This document shows positions 1-7,255 of a stretch of DNA of 64,000 bases, piece by piece (position 1 is the stretch's first letter; every line of letters starts with the position of its first letter). The notes below the pieces were generated by a model that saw only the letters and a program-made list of their open reading frames with translations, was not told where the DNA came from and did not search any database. The stretch lies in assembly GCF_900104955.1 (NCBI RefSeq), contig NZ_FNSI01000001.1, forward strand, positions 4,250,001 to 4,314,000. Reading direction: 5' to 3'. The position numbers and the translations under genes are program-made. The DNA is from Beijerinckia sp. 28-YEA-48 (GTDB lineage: Bacteria > Pseudomonadota > Alphaproteobacteria > Rhizobiales > Beijerinckiaceae).

Positions 1-253
1 CCAAATAGCCAAGCTTTTCCAAGGTGTAGACGGCCCGATAAGCGGCCGAGCGGGTCTGGCCGATCCCATTAGCGATTTCGACCAGGGTCCGAGGCTCCCC
101 CTCAATGCTAAGCCATTGAAGAATCTGCAGGCCTCGGACTAACGCCGGCACCATGTAACGGTCGTCTTCGCCCTCTTCATCCGGGATCTGGACCATCATC
201 TCGCGTGTTCCAACAGCAATTGATGTGTTGACCGGTAAATAGATCGCGTTCAT
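1..253 (-). CDS. IclR-type transcriptional regulator, N-terminal part (runs off window)
   Basis: The visible N-terminus of about 84 residues contains an IclR-like winged-helix segment: a VRGLQILQWL helix, then LVEIANGIGQTRSAAYRAV as the recognition region, then LEKLGYL at the window edge. IclR-family proteins are dimeric regulators that usually bind a small catabolic metabolite through a C-terminal domain, which lies outside this window. The gene is divergent from the iron-dependent alcohol dehydrogenase, so it probably controls that gene. The longest start is ATG at 253; an ATG at 199 is an alternative and would leave room for a promoter over the inverted repeat at 226-262. The family call rests on the HTH alone; GntR-type or other winged-helix families are less likely. 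Confidence 0.7.
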   Translation of the reverse strand, partial: MNAIYLPVNTSIAVGTREMMVQIPDEEGEDDRYMVPALVRGLQILQWLSIEGEPRTLVEIANGIGQTRSAAYRAVYTLEKLGYL

Positions 254-262
254 GTGTCAACA
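226..262. promoter_or_regulatory. Divergent promoter/operator region with inverted repeat
   Basis: TGTTGAC (226-232) and GTCAACA (256-262) form an inverted repeat with a 23-base spacer. Each arm also contains a -35-like TTGAC on its own strand: TTGACC at 228-233 (+) and TTGACA at 260-255 (-). Both divergent promoters may therefore overlap one operator. This only makes sense if translation starts at 281 on the plus strand and near 199 on the minus strand. Operator function is inferred. Confidence 0.4.
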
Positions 263-280
263 AACCTGAGGAATGCGCCT

Positions 281-1414
281 ATGCTGAGTGTCCTGCCCCT
301 GCCTGAAATCATCTGCCGACCTGGCGCTCTCGCCGACCTGGCCCATCGCCTGCGCCGGCTCGGAAGCAGCCGACCGCTGATCATCACCGACCCAGGCGTT
401 CAAGCCGCCGGTCTCGTCGATCGCCTCACTCAGGTTCTGCGGGACGCCAATATTTCTCACGCGCTGTTTGCCAAGGTCGAAGCCGATCCACCGAGCCATG
501 TGGTTGAAGCGGCGGTGGCTTCCGGCAGGGAACATGGCGTCGACAGCGTGATCGGCTTCGGTGGTGGCAGCTCGCTTGATGTTGCCAAGCTTGCGGCCCT
601 CCTGCTGCGCAGCCCGCAACCGCTGACGGCCATTTTCGGTCACAGCAAGGCCGTCGGACCTCGGCTGCCGCTCATCCAAATCCCAACCACCGCCGGCACA
701 GGGTCAGAAGTGACACCGACCTCTGTCATCTCCGTCGGCGATTTCGACAAGCGAGGCGTGATTTCCCGCACGCTGATTTGCGATGATGCCCTACTCGATC
801 CGGAACTGACAGTAGGGCTACCGCCCTCCGTCACCGCAGCAACCGGCATGGATGCGCTGACTCATGCCATCGAGGCGCTGACGACTAGACATCTCCGCAA
901 TGCCATGTCCGACGCCCTCGCCATCAAGGCCATCGCGTTGATCGGTGGCAACATCCAGCGGGCGGTCACGGATGGCCACGATATCGACGCGCGCATGGCG
1001 ATGATGGAAGGGGCGACGATGGCAGGCATCGCCTTTGCCAACGCGCCGGTCGGCGCCGTTCATGCCCTCGCTCATCCGCTTGGAGACAGCCGTTTTAAAG
1101 TGCCCCACGGCCTCGCCAATGCGCTGCTGCTGCCCCACGTAATCAGTTTCAACACACCCGCAGCCGAGCAAGAATATGCACGAGTCTCGCAGGCTCTCGG
1201 CTGGAACGGCGACGCCCATGATCTTCCCCAGCGCTTGATCCAACTTAATGCAATACTGAAGCTACCGGCCGGCCTCCAGGCCATCGGCATACGCGAAGAA
1301 GATCTTCCGACTCTGGTTGATGAAGGCATGAAGGTCGATCGGTTGCTGGCAAACAACGTGCGCATAGTAACGCGGGATGATGCAGCGACCATTTTTCAAA
1401 GCGCATGGCGTTGA
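281..1414 (+). CDS. Iron-containing alcohol dehydrogenase / maleylacetate reductase-like
   Basis: Predicted 377-residue group III (Fe-dependent) NAD(P)-alcohol dehydrogenase. The nucleotide-binding motif GGGSSLDVAK lies near residues 94-103 and is followed by IPTTAGTGSEVT. The metal-ligand region follows with GMDALTHAIE (Asp and His), GAVHALAHPLG and HGLANALLLPH. The family reduces aldehydes or, as maleylacetate reductase, the double bond of maleylacetate. The start is ATG 281 because GAGGAA at 268-273 is a well-placed ribosome site; the upstream GTG at 254 abuts the divergent regulator's first codon. Its position beside an IclR-type regulator and near the ring-cleavage operon suggests a catabolic role, but the substrate cannot be told from sequence. 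Confidence 0.88.
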   Translation: MLSVLPLPEIICRPGALADLAHRLRRLGSSRPLIITDPGVQAAGLVDRLTQVLRDANISHALFAKVEADPPSHVVEAAVASGREHGVDSVIGFGGGSSLDVAKLAALLLRSPQPLTAIFGHSKAVGPRLPLIQIPTTAGTGSEVTPTSVISVGDFDKRGVISRTLICDDALLDPELTVGLPPSVTAATGMDALTHAIEALTTRHLRNAMSDALAIKAIALIGGNIQRAVTDGHDIDARMAMMEGATMAGIAFANAPVGAVHALAHPLGDSRFKVPHGLANALLLPHVISFNTPAAEQEYARVSQALGWNGDAHDLPQRLIQLNAILKLPAGLQAIGIREEDLPTLVDEGMKVDRLLANNVRIVTRDDAATIFQSAWR

Positions 1415-1465
1415 CGGATTCGCTCACGCGAGTTCACCAACGGCCAGCTATCGAACAGTTCGCAC

Positions 1466-3004
1466 CTAGGCCGCCTGGGTCTGCAACGGCGACTGGCCGC
1501 GATGGCTCAGCGCCTCGGCCAGATGGATGCGGGCCACCGTGTCGCGGCCGTCGAGATCAGCGAGCGTGCGCGCCAGTTTCAGCACGCGATGGAAGCCGCG
1601 CGCCGTGAGGCGCAGGCGCTCCGTTGCGTCGCGCAGCAAGGCTGAGCCAGAACCATCGAGCTGCGCCACCTGCTCGACCATACCGGCGGGCGCCGCCGCA
1701 TTGGTCGTCACCTTCGGCAGGCCGAGCGCCGCGTAACGCTGCGCCTGGATAGTGCGCGCAGTAGCGACACGGGCGGCGACCTCGGCCGAACCTTCGGCCG
1801 GCGGCGGCAGGAGGAGATCGGCGGCGGTGACCGCCGGCACTTCGATCGTCAGATCGAAGCGATCGAGCAAAGGACCTGAGATACGCGTCTGATAAGCGGC
1901 CATGCAGCGCTCGTTGGGCATGCGCCGACAGGCAAAGCCCGGATCAGTGGCGTGGCCGCAGCGGCACGGGTTCATCGCGGCGACGAGCTGGAAGCGCGCC
2001 GGATAGAGGACGCGATGATTGGCGCGCGCCAAGGCGATCTCGCCGGTTTCCAACGGTTGACGCAGGCTATCGAGGGCGGGGGCTGGAAACTCCGGCAGCT
2101 CGTCGAGAAACAATACGCCATGATGGGCGAGCGACGCCTCGCCCGGCCGCGCATTGACGCCGCCGCCGACCAGCGCCGCCATGGAGGCGGAATGATGCGG
2201 CGCACGGAACGGCCGCCGATCGGTCAGCTCGCCACCGGCCAAAATGCCGGCCAGCGAATGGACCATCGACACTTCCAGAAGCTCCGCCGGATTGAGCGGC
2301 GGCAGGATCGACGGCAGCCGCGCCGCCAGCATGGATTTGCCCGAGCCTGGAGGTCCGTTCATCAACAGATTGTGCCCGCCGGCGGCGGCGATCTCGAGCG
2401 CCCGCTTGGCGCTCTCTTGCCCCTTGATGTCTCTGAGATCGGGCAGCGGCGGCCCCTTGGCGCGCACCGCCGGGTGCGGGCGCGCCATCACCTGGGTGCC
2501 GCGAAAATGATTGGCAAGCTGGATCAGCGAACGCGGCGCCAGAATATCGAGATCGGCCGAGGCCCAGGCCGCTTCCGGCCCGGTTTCAAACGGGCAGATC
2601 AGACCATGGCCCCGCGCATTGGCGGCAACAGCAGCGGGCAAGACACCAGCGACGGGGCTGATCGCGCCATCGAGCGCCAGTTCGCCTAGAACGGTGTAGC
2701 CCGCGAGCGCATCGGACGGGATGGCGCCGATGGCCGCCATGACCGCGAGCGCTATCGGCAGATCGTAATGACTGCCCTCCTTCGGCATGTCGGCAGGAGC
2801 CAGATTGATGGTGATCTTCTTGGCCGGCAAAGCCAGGCCCGAGGCATTCAGCGCGGCACGCACCCGCTCGCGCGATTCGCCCACCGCCTTGTCGGCGAGG
2901 CCGACGAGAACAAAGCCGGTGGCGCCGCCGGATAATTGCACCTGAACATCGATCGGCCGGGCCTCGACGCCTTCAAATGCCACCGTCGCGACGCGCACCA
3001 CCAT
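1466..3004 (-). CDS. comM: YifB/ComM family Mg-chelatase-like AAA+ ATPase
   Basis: Full-length 512-residue YifB/ComM protein. Residues 1-170 are the Lon-protease-like N-terminal fold typical of the family. Next come the PDLRDIKGQESAKRALE linker, a Walker A GPPGSGKS at about 217-224 and a Walker B/DELPEF motif near 300. The C-terminal Mg-chelatase domain carries a Cys-rich insert (PCRCG...C) common in the family. ComM of gamma-proteobacteria is a hexameric helicase promoting branch migration during recombination of incoming DNA. A LexA box lies 56 bases upstream, so DNA-damage induction is likely. The gene converges on the alcohol dehydrogenase with only about 50 bases between them. Confidence 0.93.
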   Translation of the reverse strand: MVVRVATVAFEGVEARPIDVQVQLSGGATGFVLVGLADKAVGESRERVRAALNASGLALPAKKITINLAPADMPKEGSHYDLPIALAVMAAIGAIPSDALAGYTVLGELALDGAISPVAGVLPAAVAANARGHGLICPFETGPEAAWASADLDILAPRSLIQLANHFRGTQVMARPHPAVRAKGPPLPDLRDIKGQESAKRALEIAAAGGHNLLMNGPPGSGKSMLAARLPSILPPLNPAELLEVSMVHSLAGILAGGELTDRRPFRAPHHSASMAALVGGGVNARPGEASLAHHGVLFLDELPEFPAPALDSLRQPLETGEIALARANHRVLYPARFQLVAAMNPCRCGHATDPGFACRRMPNERCMAAYQTRISGPLLDRFDLTIEVPAVTAADLLLPPPAEGSAEVAARVATARTIQAQRYAALGLPKVTTNAAAPAGMVEQVAQLDGSGSALLRDATERLRLTARGFHRVLKLARTLADLDGRDTVARIHLAEALSHRGQSPLQTQAA

Positions 3005-3059
3005 GTCGGCCCCCGCAGATCAACGGCGCGACATTAGCGGGCTACCTTGCCGGAAGCAA

Positions 3060-3074
3060 GAACATTTCATGAAC
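3060..3074 (-). promoter_or_regulatory. LexA (SOS) box upstream of comM
   Basis: On the minus strand the sequence reads GTTC, seven bases, GTTC: the direct-repeat LexA operator of alphaproteobacteria. It lies 56 bases before the comM start codon. A second box of exactly the same form precedes imuA in this window. No other gene start lies close enough to be the target. Confidence 0.7.
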
Positions 3075-3109
3075 ATTCGCAAGCCTCCGTGGGACCCCAC
3101 GTCGTCGCA

Positions 3110-3883
3110 TTAAGCGCTACTCTTCTTGAAGCGGCGTGCCAGCGCCTCCGTCGCCTGCGCCAATATCCCGACGTCGACCCCCACCGCCGTGAATGAAGTC
3201 CCCATTTCGATGAAGCGCGCGGCGTGTTCGGGATTGCCCGTGAGAATCCCGGAAGGCTTGCCGCAGGCCTTTAGCGTTTTGATCCCGTCCTCGACCGCCG
3301 ACATCACCGTGGCGTGGCCGGAATTGCCAATATGGCCGAGACTGGCAGCGAGATCGGCCGGCCCAATGAAAACGCCATCCACGCCGTCGACCGCAGCGAT
3401 GTCTTCCAAATTATCGAGTGCTTCACGCGTTTCGACTTGGACGATCAGACACAATTCATTCTCTGCCAATGTGCCGTAATTCGCCACGCGGCCAAATCTC
3501 GTGGCCCGGGTCAGAGCCGACACCCCGCGTATTCCCTCCGGTGCGTAGCGCATCGCCGCGACCGCCTGCGCCGCTTCCGTTGCGTTCTGCACATAAGGGA
3601 TCAGCAAAGTCTGAGCCCCTATATCAAGGAAGCGTTTAATCAGCACCGGATCGTTACTTGCTGGCCGGACGACCGGAGACACTGGATAGGCCGCCAGTGC
3701 TTGGAGTTGCGCCAACACCGTAAGGGGATCGCCGGGAGAGTGCTCCGTATCGAGCAAGAGCCAGTCGAAACCCGACATGGCCATAGCTTCCAACCCATAA
3801 GCGCCGGGAAGACTGCACCACAGTCCGAGTTGATGACGACCTTCTTGCAAGGCCCGTTTGAAATGGTTCGGAGGAAGTTCCAT
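3110..3883 (-). CDS. HpcH/HpaI-family 2-oxo acid aldolase
   Basis: 257-residue class II (metal-dependent) aldolase of the HpcH/HpaI family, which cleaves 4-hydroxy-2-oxo acids to pyruvate and an aldehyde. Family signatures in order: GLWCSLPGAYGLEAMAMSG, the DTEHSPGD segment, the VRPASNDPVLIKRFLDIGAQTLLIP core, RATRFGR, IVQVETREALDN (metal-binding Glu) and GVFIGPADLAASLG (metal-binding Asp). ATG 3883 gives the usual family length. It lies 7 bases after the hydratase gene and is the last gene of the catabolic operon, fitting a terminal step that releases pyruvate. The real substrate (succinic semialdehyde or acetaldehyde partner) cannot be decided. Confidence 0.88.
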   Translation of the reverse strand: MELPPNHFKRALQEGRHQLGLWCSLPGAYGLEAMAMSGFDWLLLDTEHSPGDPLTVLAQLQALAAYPVSPVVRPASNDPVLIKRFLDIGAQTLLIPYVQNATEAAQAVAAMRYAPEGIRGVSALTRATRFGRVANYGTLAENELCLIVQVETREALDNLEDIAAVDGVDGVFIGPADLAASLGHIGNSGHATVMSAVEDGIKTLKACGKPSGILTGNPEHAARFIEMGTSFTAVGVDVGILAQATEALARRFKKSSA

Positions 3884-3890
3884 CAGCGGC

Positions 3891-4673
3891 TCAGATGAAC
3901 GAAACGCCGATAGCGCCAAGCGGGCCATAGTCGGCCTGCATGACGTCACCAGCCAAGACATCGACAGGGCGGGTGAACGAGCCAGCGAGGACAATCTGCC
4001 CCTTCTCCAGCTTGCCGCCCACGACCGACAATTTATTCGCCAGCCATGCAACCCCGCTTGCCGGGTGCCCCATGATCGCGGCCGAAACGCCCGATTCCTC
4101 GATGATACCGTTCTTCGACAGGGTAGCGCCGACCCAACGGATATCGACATCGAACGGTCGCACCATCCGGCCGCCGACAACGATCCCGCCGGAAGCCGCG
4201 TTATCCGCGATGGTGTCGGTGATGGCGCGAGGCACTTCCGTTCGATAATCGATGATTTCCAATGCGGGCACGATAAATTCCGTTGCCCGCATGACATCAT
4301 AAATTTGAACGCCCGGTCCCTGCAGATCCTGCCCCATGATGAAGGCGAGCTCGACCTCCAGCCGTGGTTTTAGAAAGCTGGCGGCCGGAATTTGCGCGCC
4401 GTCCCGATACATCATCGTATCCAGGAGGTGACCATAGTCCGGCTCAGTGATCTTTGACGCCATCTGCATGGCGCGCGACGTCAGACCGATCTTATGGCCA
4501 ATCTGGCGGGCGCCTTTCTCCATGTGCAGCTCAGCCCAAAGCCTTTGGATGACGTAAGCATCCTGCAATTCGATATCCGGAAATGTCCGGCTCAGTTGCG
4601 GAATGACCTTCTTGTTCTTCTCGGCGGCATAGAGATCAGCGGCACCTTTGCGGCGTTGTTCATCAGTCAGCAC
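3891..4673 (-). CDS. 2-oxo-hept-4-ene-1,7-dioate / 2-oxopent-4-enoate hydratase (HpaH-like)
   Basis: 260-residue fumarylacetoacetase-fold hydratase adding water to 2-hydroxy-dienoate ring-cleavage products. Family features: HKIGLTSRAMQ, EPDYGHLLDTM, the metal-binding PRLEVELAFIMG (Glu-x-Glu), ALEIIDYR, DNAASGGIVVGG and MGHPASGVAWLANKL. It most resembles HpaH of the homoprotocatechuate pathway, but MhpD/XylJ/NbaH-type enzymes are close relatives. Translation probably begins at GTG 4673 after a GGGGAAG ribosome site. It lies immediately before the HpaI-like aldolase, so the two should act in sequence. It is 57 bases downstream of the RidA gene. Confidence 0.88.
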   Translation of the reverse strand: MLTDEQRRKGAADLYAAEKNKKVIPQLSRTFPDIELQDAYVIQRLWAELHMEKGARQIGHKIGLTSRAMQMASKITEPDYGHLLDTMMYRDGAQIPAASFLKPRLEVELAFIMGQDLQGPGVQIYDVMRATEFIVPALEIIDYRTEVPRAITDTIADNAASGGIVVGGRMVRPFDVDIRWVGATLSKNGIIEESGVSAAIMGHPASGVAWLANKLSVVGGKLEKGQIVLAGSFTRPVDVLAGDVMQADYGPLGAIGVSFI

Positions 4674-4730
4674 GTTTCTTCCCCGTCGGATCGAAAACTT
4701 CGGCTAAACCATGGGATCATCAGTCGAAAG

Positions 4731-5117
4731 TCATGCTTCCGCGACACAGTCGATCTCGAGCAGGAATTCCTTGCGCGGCAGGCGCGCCTCCACTGTCGTC
4801 CGCGCCGGCCAACCCGATGGGTCCTGGCCAAAGAATTCCTTGTAGATCTCGTTCATCTCCTCAAAGTCCGCACGACGATCGAGGTAGATGTTGACCTTAC
4901 CGATCTTGTCGATGGAGCTGCCCGCATATTCAAGCGTCGCTTTGATATGCTGCAGAGCAAAACGCATCTGTTTGCCGAAGTCACCGGGGGGTACCTGCAC
5001 GTTCTCGTCATATCCAGGGAAGCCGGACACGAAGATCAGGTTGCCGATCTTGACGGCGTTGGAATGCGGCGCCTTCGACCGCGGAAGGTTTGGATTGTTG
5101 TATATGGTACGTGCCAT
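4731..5117 (-). CDS. RidA/YjgF-family enamine or 2-aminomuconate deaminase
   Basis: 128-residue RidA-family protein. Recognisable elements are NLPRSKAPHSNAVKIGNLIFVSG at the N-terminus, the Q(x)nALQHIKATLEYAGSSIDKIGKVNIYL core, and PARTTVEARLPRKEFLLEIDCVA at the C-terminus with the Arg that binds the carboxylate and the Glu used by deaminases. The family hydrolyses enamines/imines; the 2-aminomuconate deaminases of aminophenol and nitrobenzoate pathways belong to it. Lying between the cupin dioxygenase/AraC pair and the hydratase/aldolase pair, it most probably removes the amino group from a ring-cleavage product. The start at 5117 lies 3 bases after the AraC stop, so the genes are cotranscribed. 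Confidence 0.85.
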   Translation of the reverse strand: MARTIYNNPNLPRSKAPHSNAVKIGNLIFVSGFPGYDENVQVPPGDFGKQMRFALQHIKATLEYAGSSIDKIGKVNIYLDRRADFEEMNEIYKEFFGQDPSGWPARTTVEARLPRKEFLLEIDCVAEA

Positions 5118-5120
5118 GGC

Positions 5121-6158
5121 TCAACTTTCTTGTGATGGGAGGTCAGTGTTTCCCGATTCTGGCGCGACCAGAGCCATCTCGTCGGGAGAGATTTGAGACG
5201 CGAACTGCTGCCGGAAAAGGTCTGGCGTCGTGCCACGATGACGCTTGAAGAAGCGCACGAAATGAGACGGGTGCGAATAGCCGAGGCAATAGGATATCTC
5301 CTTAACAGATCGATTTGTATAAAGAAGAAGACGCGTTGCCTGGCCCAGCAGAGCAGATTGAATGATCTCGTGTGCTGATCTCGAACAGGCCCTGCGACAG
5401 GCGGAGGTCAGGCTATAAGGGGTCGTCGACAGCCGGGCCGCAAAAGCTTCTGTGCTGTATTGCCGATCCTCGGCGCTGCTCGACAGGCCCAGCTCTCCAA
5501 TCTCCCGCTCGACGCTTTCGCTGAATCGCTGAAACAGATCGTCGCCTGCAACGTTCGACGCGGCATGCTCCGCCACTGCTTTCCAGGGGCCCCTGTTCAC
5601 GGAATCGATTTGCAGGAGGAAGGCCGCGAACAGATGCCGGAGCGTTTCGCGGCGATGTTGCTCATCCGATTCGAAGCATTCGATCATCAATGTCGCCAGG
5701 CGCTCGAGCGCCGATGCGGACTCGCGAGAGCCGAATTCGATCAGGCGGATATTCGTCAGGCGCTGAAGAGCCGTCTTCGCGGCACCGTCGCCCAAAGTCA
5801 GACTCTCGGTGAAGTCAGGCGACACACTTATGACGTAGCCATGACTCCCGGGACTGTATTTGAATTGATGAACGACTTTGGCCGGCGTGAATACGCAGCA
5901 TGGCGCAGCAACATGACGCCGCTTCCCATCATGCTCGAATGCGCATTCGCCGGTGAAGTTGATGGAAAGCTGATCGAAATCAGGATGCGTATGAAGCCCT
6001 ATCTGCCAATTATTTGGTTCGTTGCGGGCCGATTGCGTCTCCATATGGAAAAAGCCAAAGGTCGCGACCGTCCAATCCTCTCCATAGAGAAAATAGGCCG
6101 GAACGTTGAGAACCGGCTGGAGAGGATTGGGCCGCGCTGTCGATCGTGACAGTGGCAT
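5121..6158 (-). CDS. AraC-family transcriptional regulator within the catabolic operon
   Basis: 345-residue AraC regulator. Residues about 25-110 look like a cupin-type effector-binding domain (PGSHGYVISVSPDF, FEHDGKRRHVAAPCCVFTP). The C-terminal ~100 residues are the double helix-turn-helix, ending with the classic VKEISYCLGYSHPSHFVRFFKRHRG signature and TPDLFR. Start chosen at ATG 6158 (AAGGG about 10 bases upstream); a longer frame to 6242 would overlap the dioxygenase gene by 76 bases. It lies inside the operon it probably regulates, between the dioxygenase (8-base gap) and RidA (3-base gap), which suggests positive autoregulation by a pathway metabolite. Confidence 0.88.
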   Translation of the reverse strand: MPLSRSTARPNPLQPVLNVPAYFLYGEDWTVATFGFFHMETQSARNEPNNWQIGLHTHPDFDQLSINFTGECAFEHDGKRRHVAAPCCVFTPAKVVHQFKYSPGSHGYVISVSPDFTESLTLGDGAAKTALQRLTNIRLIEFGSRESASALERLATLMIECFESDEQHRRETLRHLFAAFLLQIDSVNRGPWKAVAEHAASNVAGDDLFQRFSESVEREIGELGLSSSAEDRQYSTEAFAARLSTTPYSLTSACRRACSRSAHEIIQSALLGQATRLLLYTNRSVKEISYCLGYSHPSHFVRFFKRHRGTTPDLFRQQFASQISPDEMALVAPESGNTDLPSQES

Positions 6159-6166
6159 TCGACTTT

Positions 6167-6709
6167 CTACCCTTCGCTGCTCGATGGGACGCGCCAAACA
6201 GTCGGTATCTGGCGATTGGGATTCGTGCGCCACTCTTTCCAAGCCATCTGAACCTTGCTCAGATCTCTCTCGATATTTTTTACCAGGAACTCGCCACGGA
6301 ATTCCAGGTTGCCATCATCATCATACCATTCCAAGGCGTCAACTTCTCCGGGTTGCCGATAGCGTTCAATCACGAGGCCAACGCATCCCTCCGGCCGCTG
6401 CGGCGAGTGGCGCGTGTGCGCTGGAAGCAGGTACATCTCGCCTTCTCGTACGATAACTTGGGATTTCTGCCGCGTTACCGGATCAATCAGCTTCAGCGTT
6501 ACGTCACCGCGAATCTGAATGAACAATTCCTCACCCGGATCATCATGATAATCGGGCCGGTCATTTGGGCCGCCAACCATCATGACTAAAAGATTTTGCC
6601 AGCGGTCCTTCCAGAACTGAAGATTTCCGATCGGCGGTTTAAGATTATGTCCGTTCTCATTGATCCATGCCTCGATATGGATGGGAAGGTCATCTGTTTT
6701 GCTTGACAT
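6167..6709 (-). CDS. 3-hydroxyanthranilate 3,4-dioxygenase-like cupin
   Basis: 180-residue single-domain cupin dioxygenase. The family signature is MVGGPNDRPDYHDDPGEELF followed by AHTRHSPQRPEG and LVIER. Counting from ATG 6709, the Fe(II) ligands are H55, E61 and H101, and the substrate-binding residues are R51, R105 and E115; all are present. The enzyme family opens 3-hydroxyanthranilate to 2-amino-3-carboxymuconate semialdehyde. Many bacterial members carry a C-terminal rubredoxin-like site with paired CxxC motifs; the C-terminus here has no cysteine, as in vertebrate enzymes. Start 6709 is preferred because GGAG precedes it by six bases. Substrate could be another aminophenol carboxylate. 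Confidence 0.85.
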   Translation of the reverse strand: MSSKTDDLPIHIEAWINENGHNLKPPIGNLQFWKDRWQNLLVMMVGGPNDRPDYHDDPGEELFIQIRGDVTLKLIDPVTRQKSQVIVREGEMYLLPAHTRHSPQRPEGCVGLVIERYRQPGEVDALEWYDDDGNLEFRGEFLVKNIERDLSKVQMAWKEWRTNPNRQIPTVWRVPSSSEG

Positions 6710-6729
6710 GCTCATCTCCAAAAGGGGTG

Positions 6730-7251
6730 CTATTGACGGTTGGAACCGGGGGAATTGGCCGGGAAGAGCTCCAGGCCGTGATAGCCGCGATTGAAGTACA
6801 TCAACGGCAATTGTTCAGGCCTGGCCTCAGCCGAATAAACGCGTGCGAACAAGATCGTGTGCGTGCCGAATTCCTTGATCTCCGCAATACTGCAGTCAAG
6901 CGAAGCGACCGCATTTTCAAAGACTGGCGATCCCGTTTGTCTCGTTGACCACCGCACGCTCTTAAAGCGGTCAGCCATATCGTCACCGGCCTGGCCAGCG
7001 AATGTCGCGGAAATTTCTTCTTGATCACGATTCAGAAGATTGACGCACAGAACCAGATTCGTTTTGAACGCGATGTTGCTGCGACTGTCCCTATGAACAC
7101 AGACGAGAACCGTTGCCGGCTCGTCGGTCACCGCGCAGATGGCCGTGCAGGTAAATCCGAACCGACCCGCGGGCCCATCCGTTGTTACAACGGAAACGGC
7201 CGCACTGAAACGAGACATCGCGTTGCGGAAGGTACTCCGATCGACGTGCAT
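6730..7251 (-). CDS. Flavin reductase (HpaC-like small component)
   Basis: 173-residue FMN-binding split-barrel flavin reductase. Family features are FRNAMSRFSAAVSVVTTDG at the N-terminus, GFTCTAICAVTDEPATVLVCV, the NIAFKTNLVLCVNLLN segment and the C-terminal ILFARVYSAE. It reduces free FAD or FMN with NAD(P)H and supplies reduced flavin to a partner oxygenase. Its start is 4 bases after the stop of the HpaB-like monooxygenase gene, so the pair is translationally linked and almost certainly forms the two-component system. There is no sign of another reductase in the operon. Confidence 0.9.
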   Translation of the reverse strand: MHVDRSTFRNAMSRFSAAVSVVTTDGPAGRFGFTCTAICAVTDEPATVLVCVHRDSRSNIAFKTNLVLCVNLLNRDQEEISATFAGQAGDDMADRFKSVRWSTRQTGSPVFENAVASLDCSIAEIKEFGTHTILFARVYSAEARPEQLPLMYFNRGYHGLELFPANSPGSNRQ

Positions 7252-7255
7252 GACA

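Noticed and set aside
3110-4300. Long aldolase frame extending to 4300
   Set aside because: The extra N-terminal residues are an out-of-frame reading of the hydratase gene; the aldolase proper starts at 3883.
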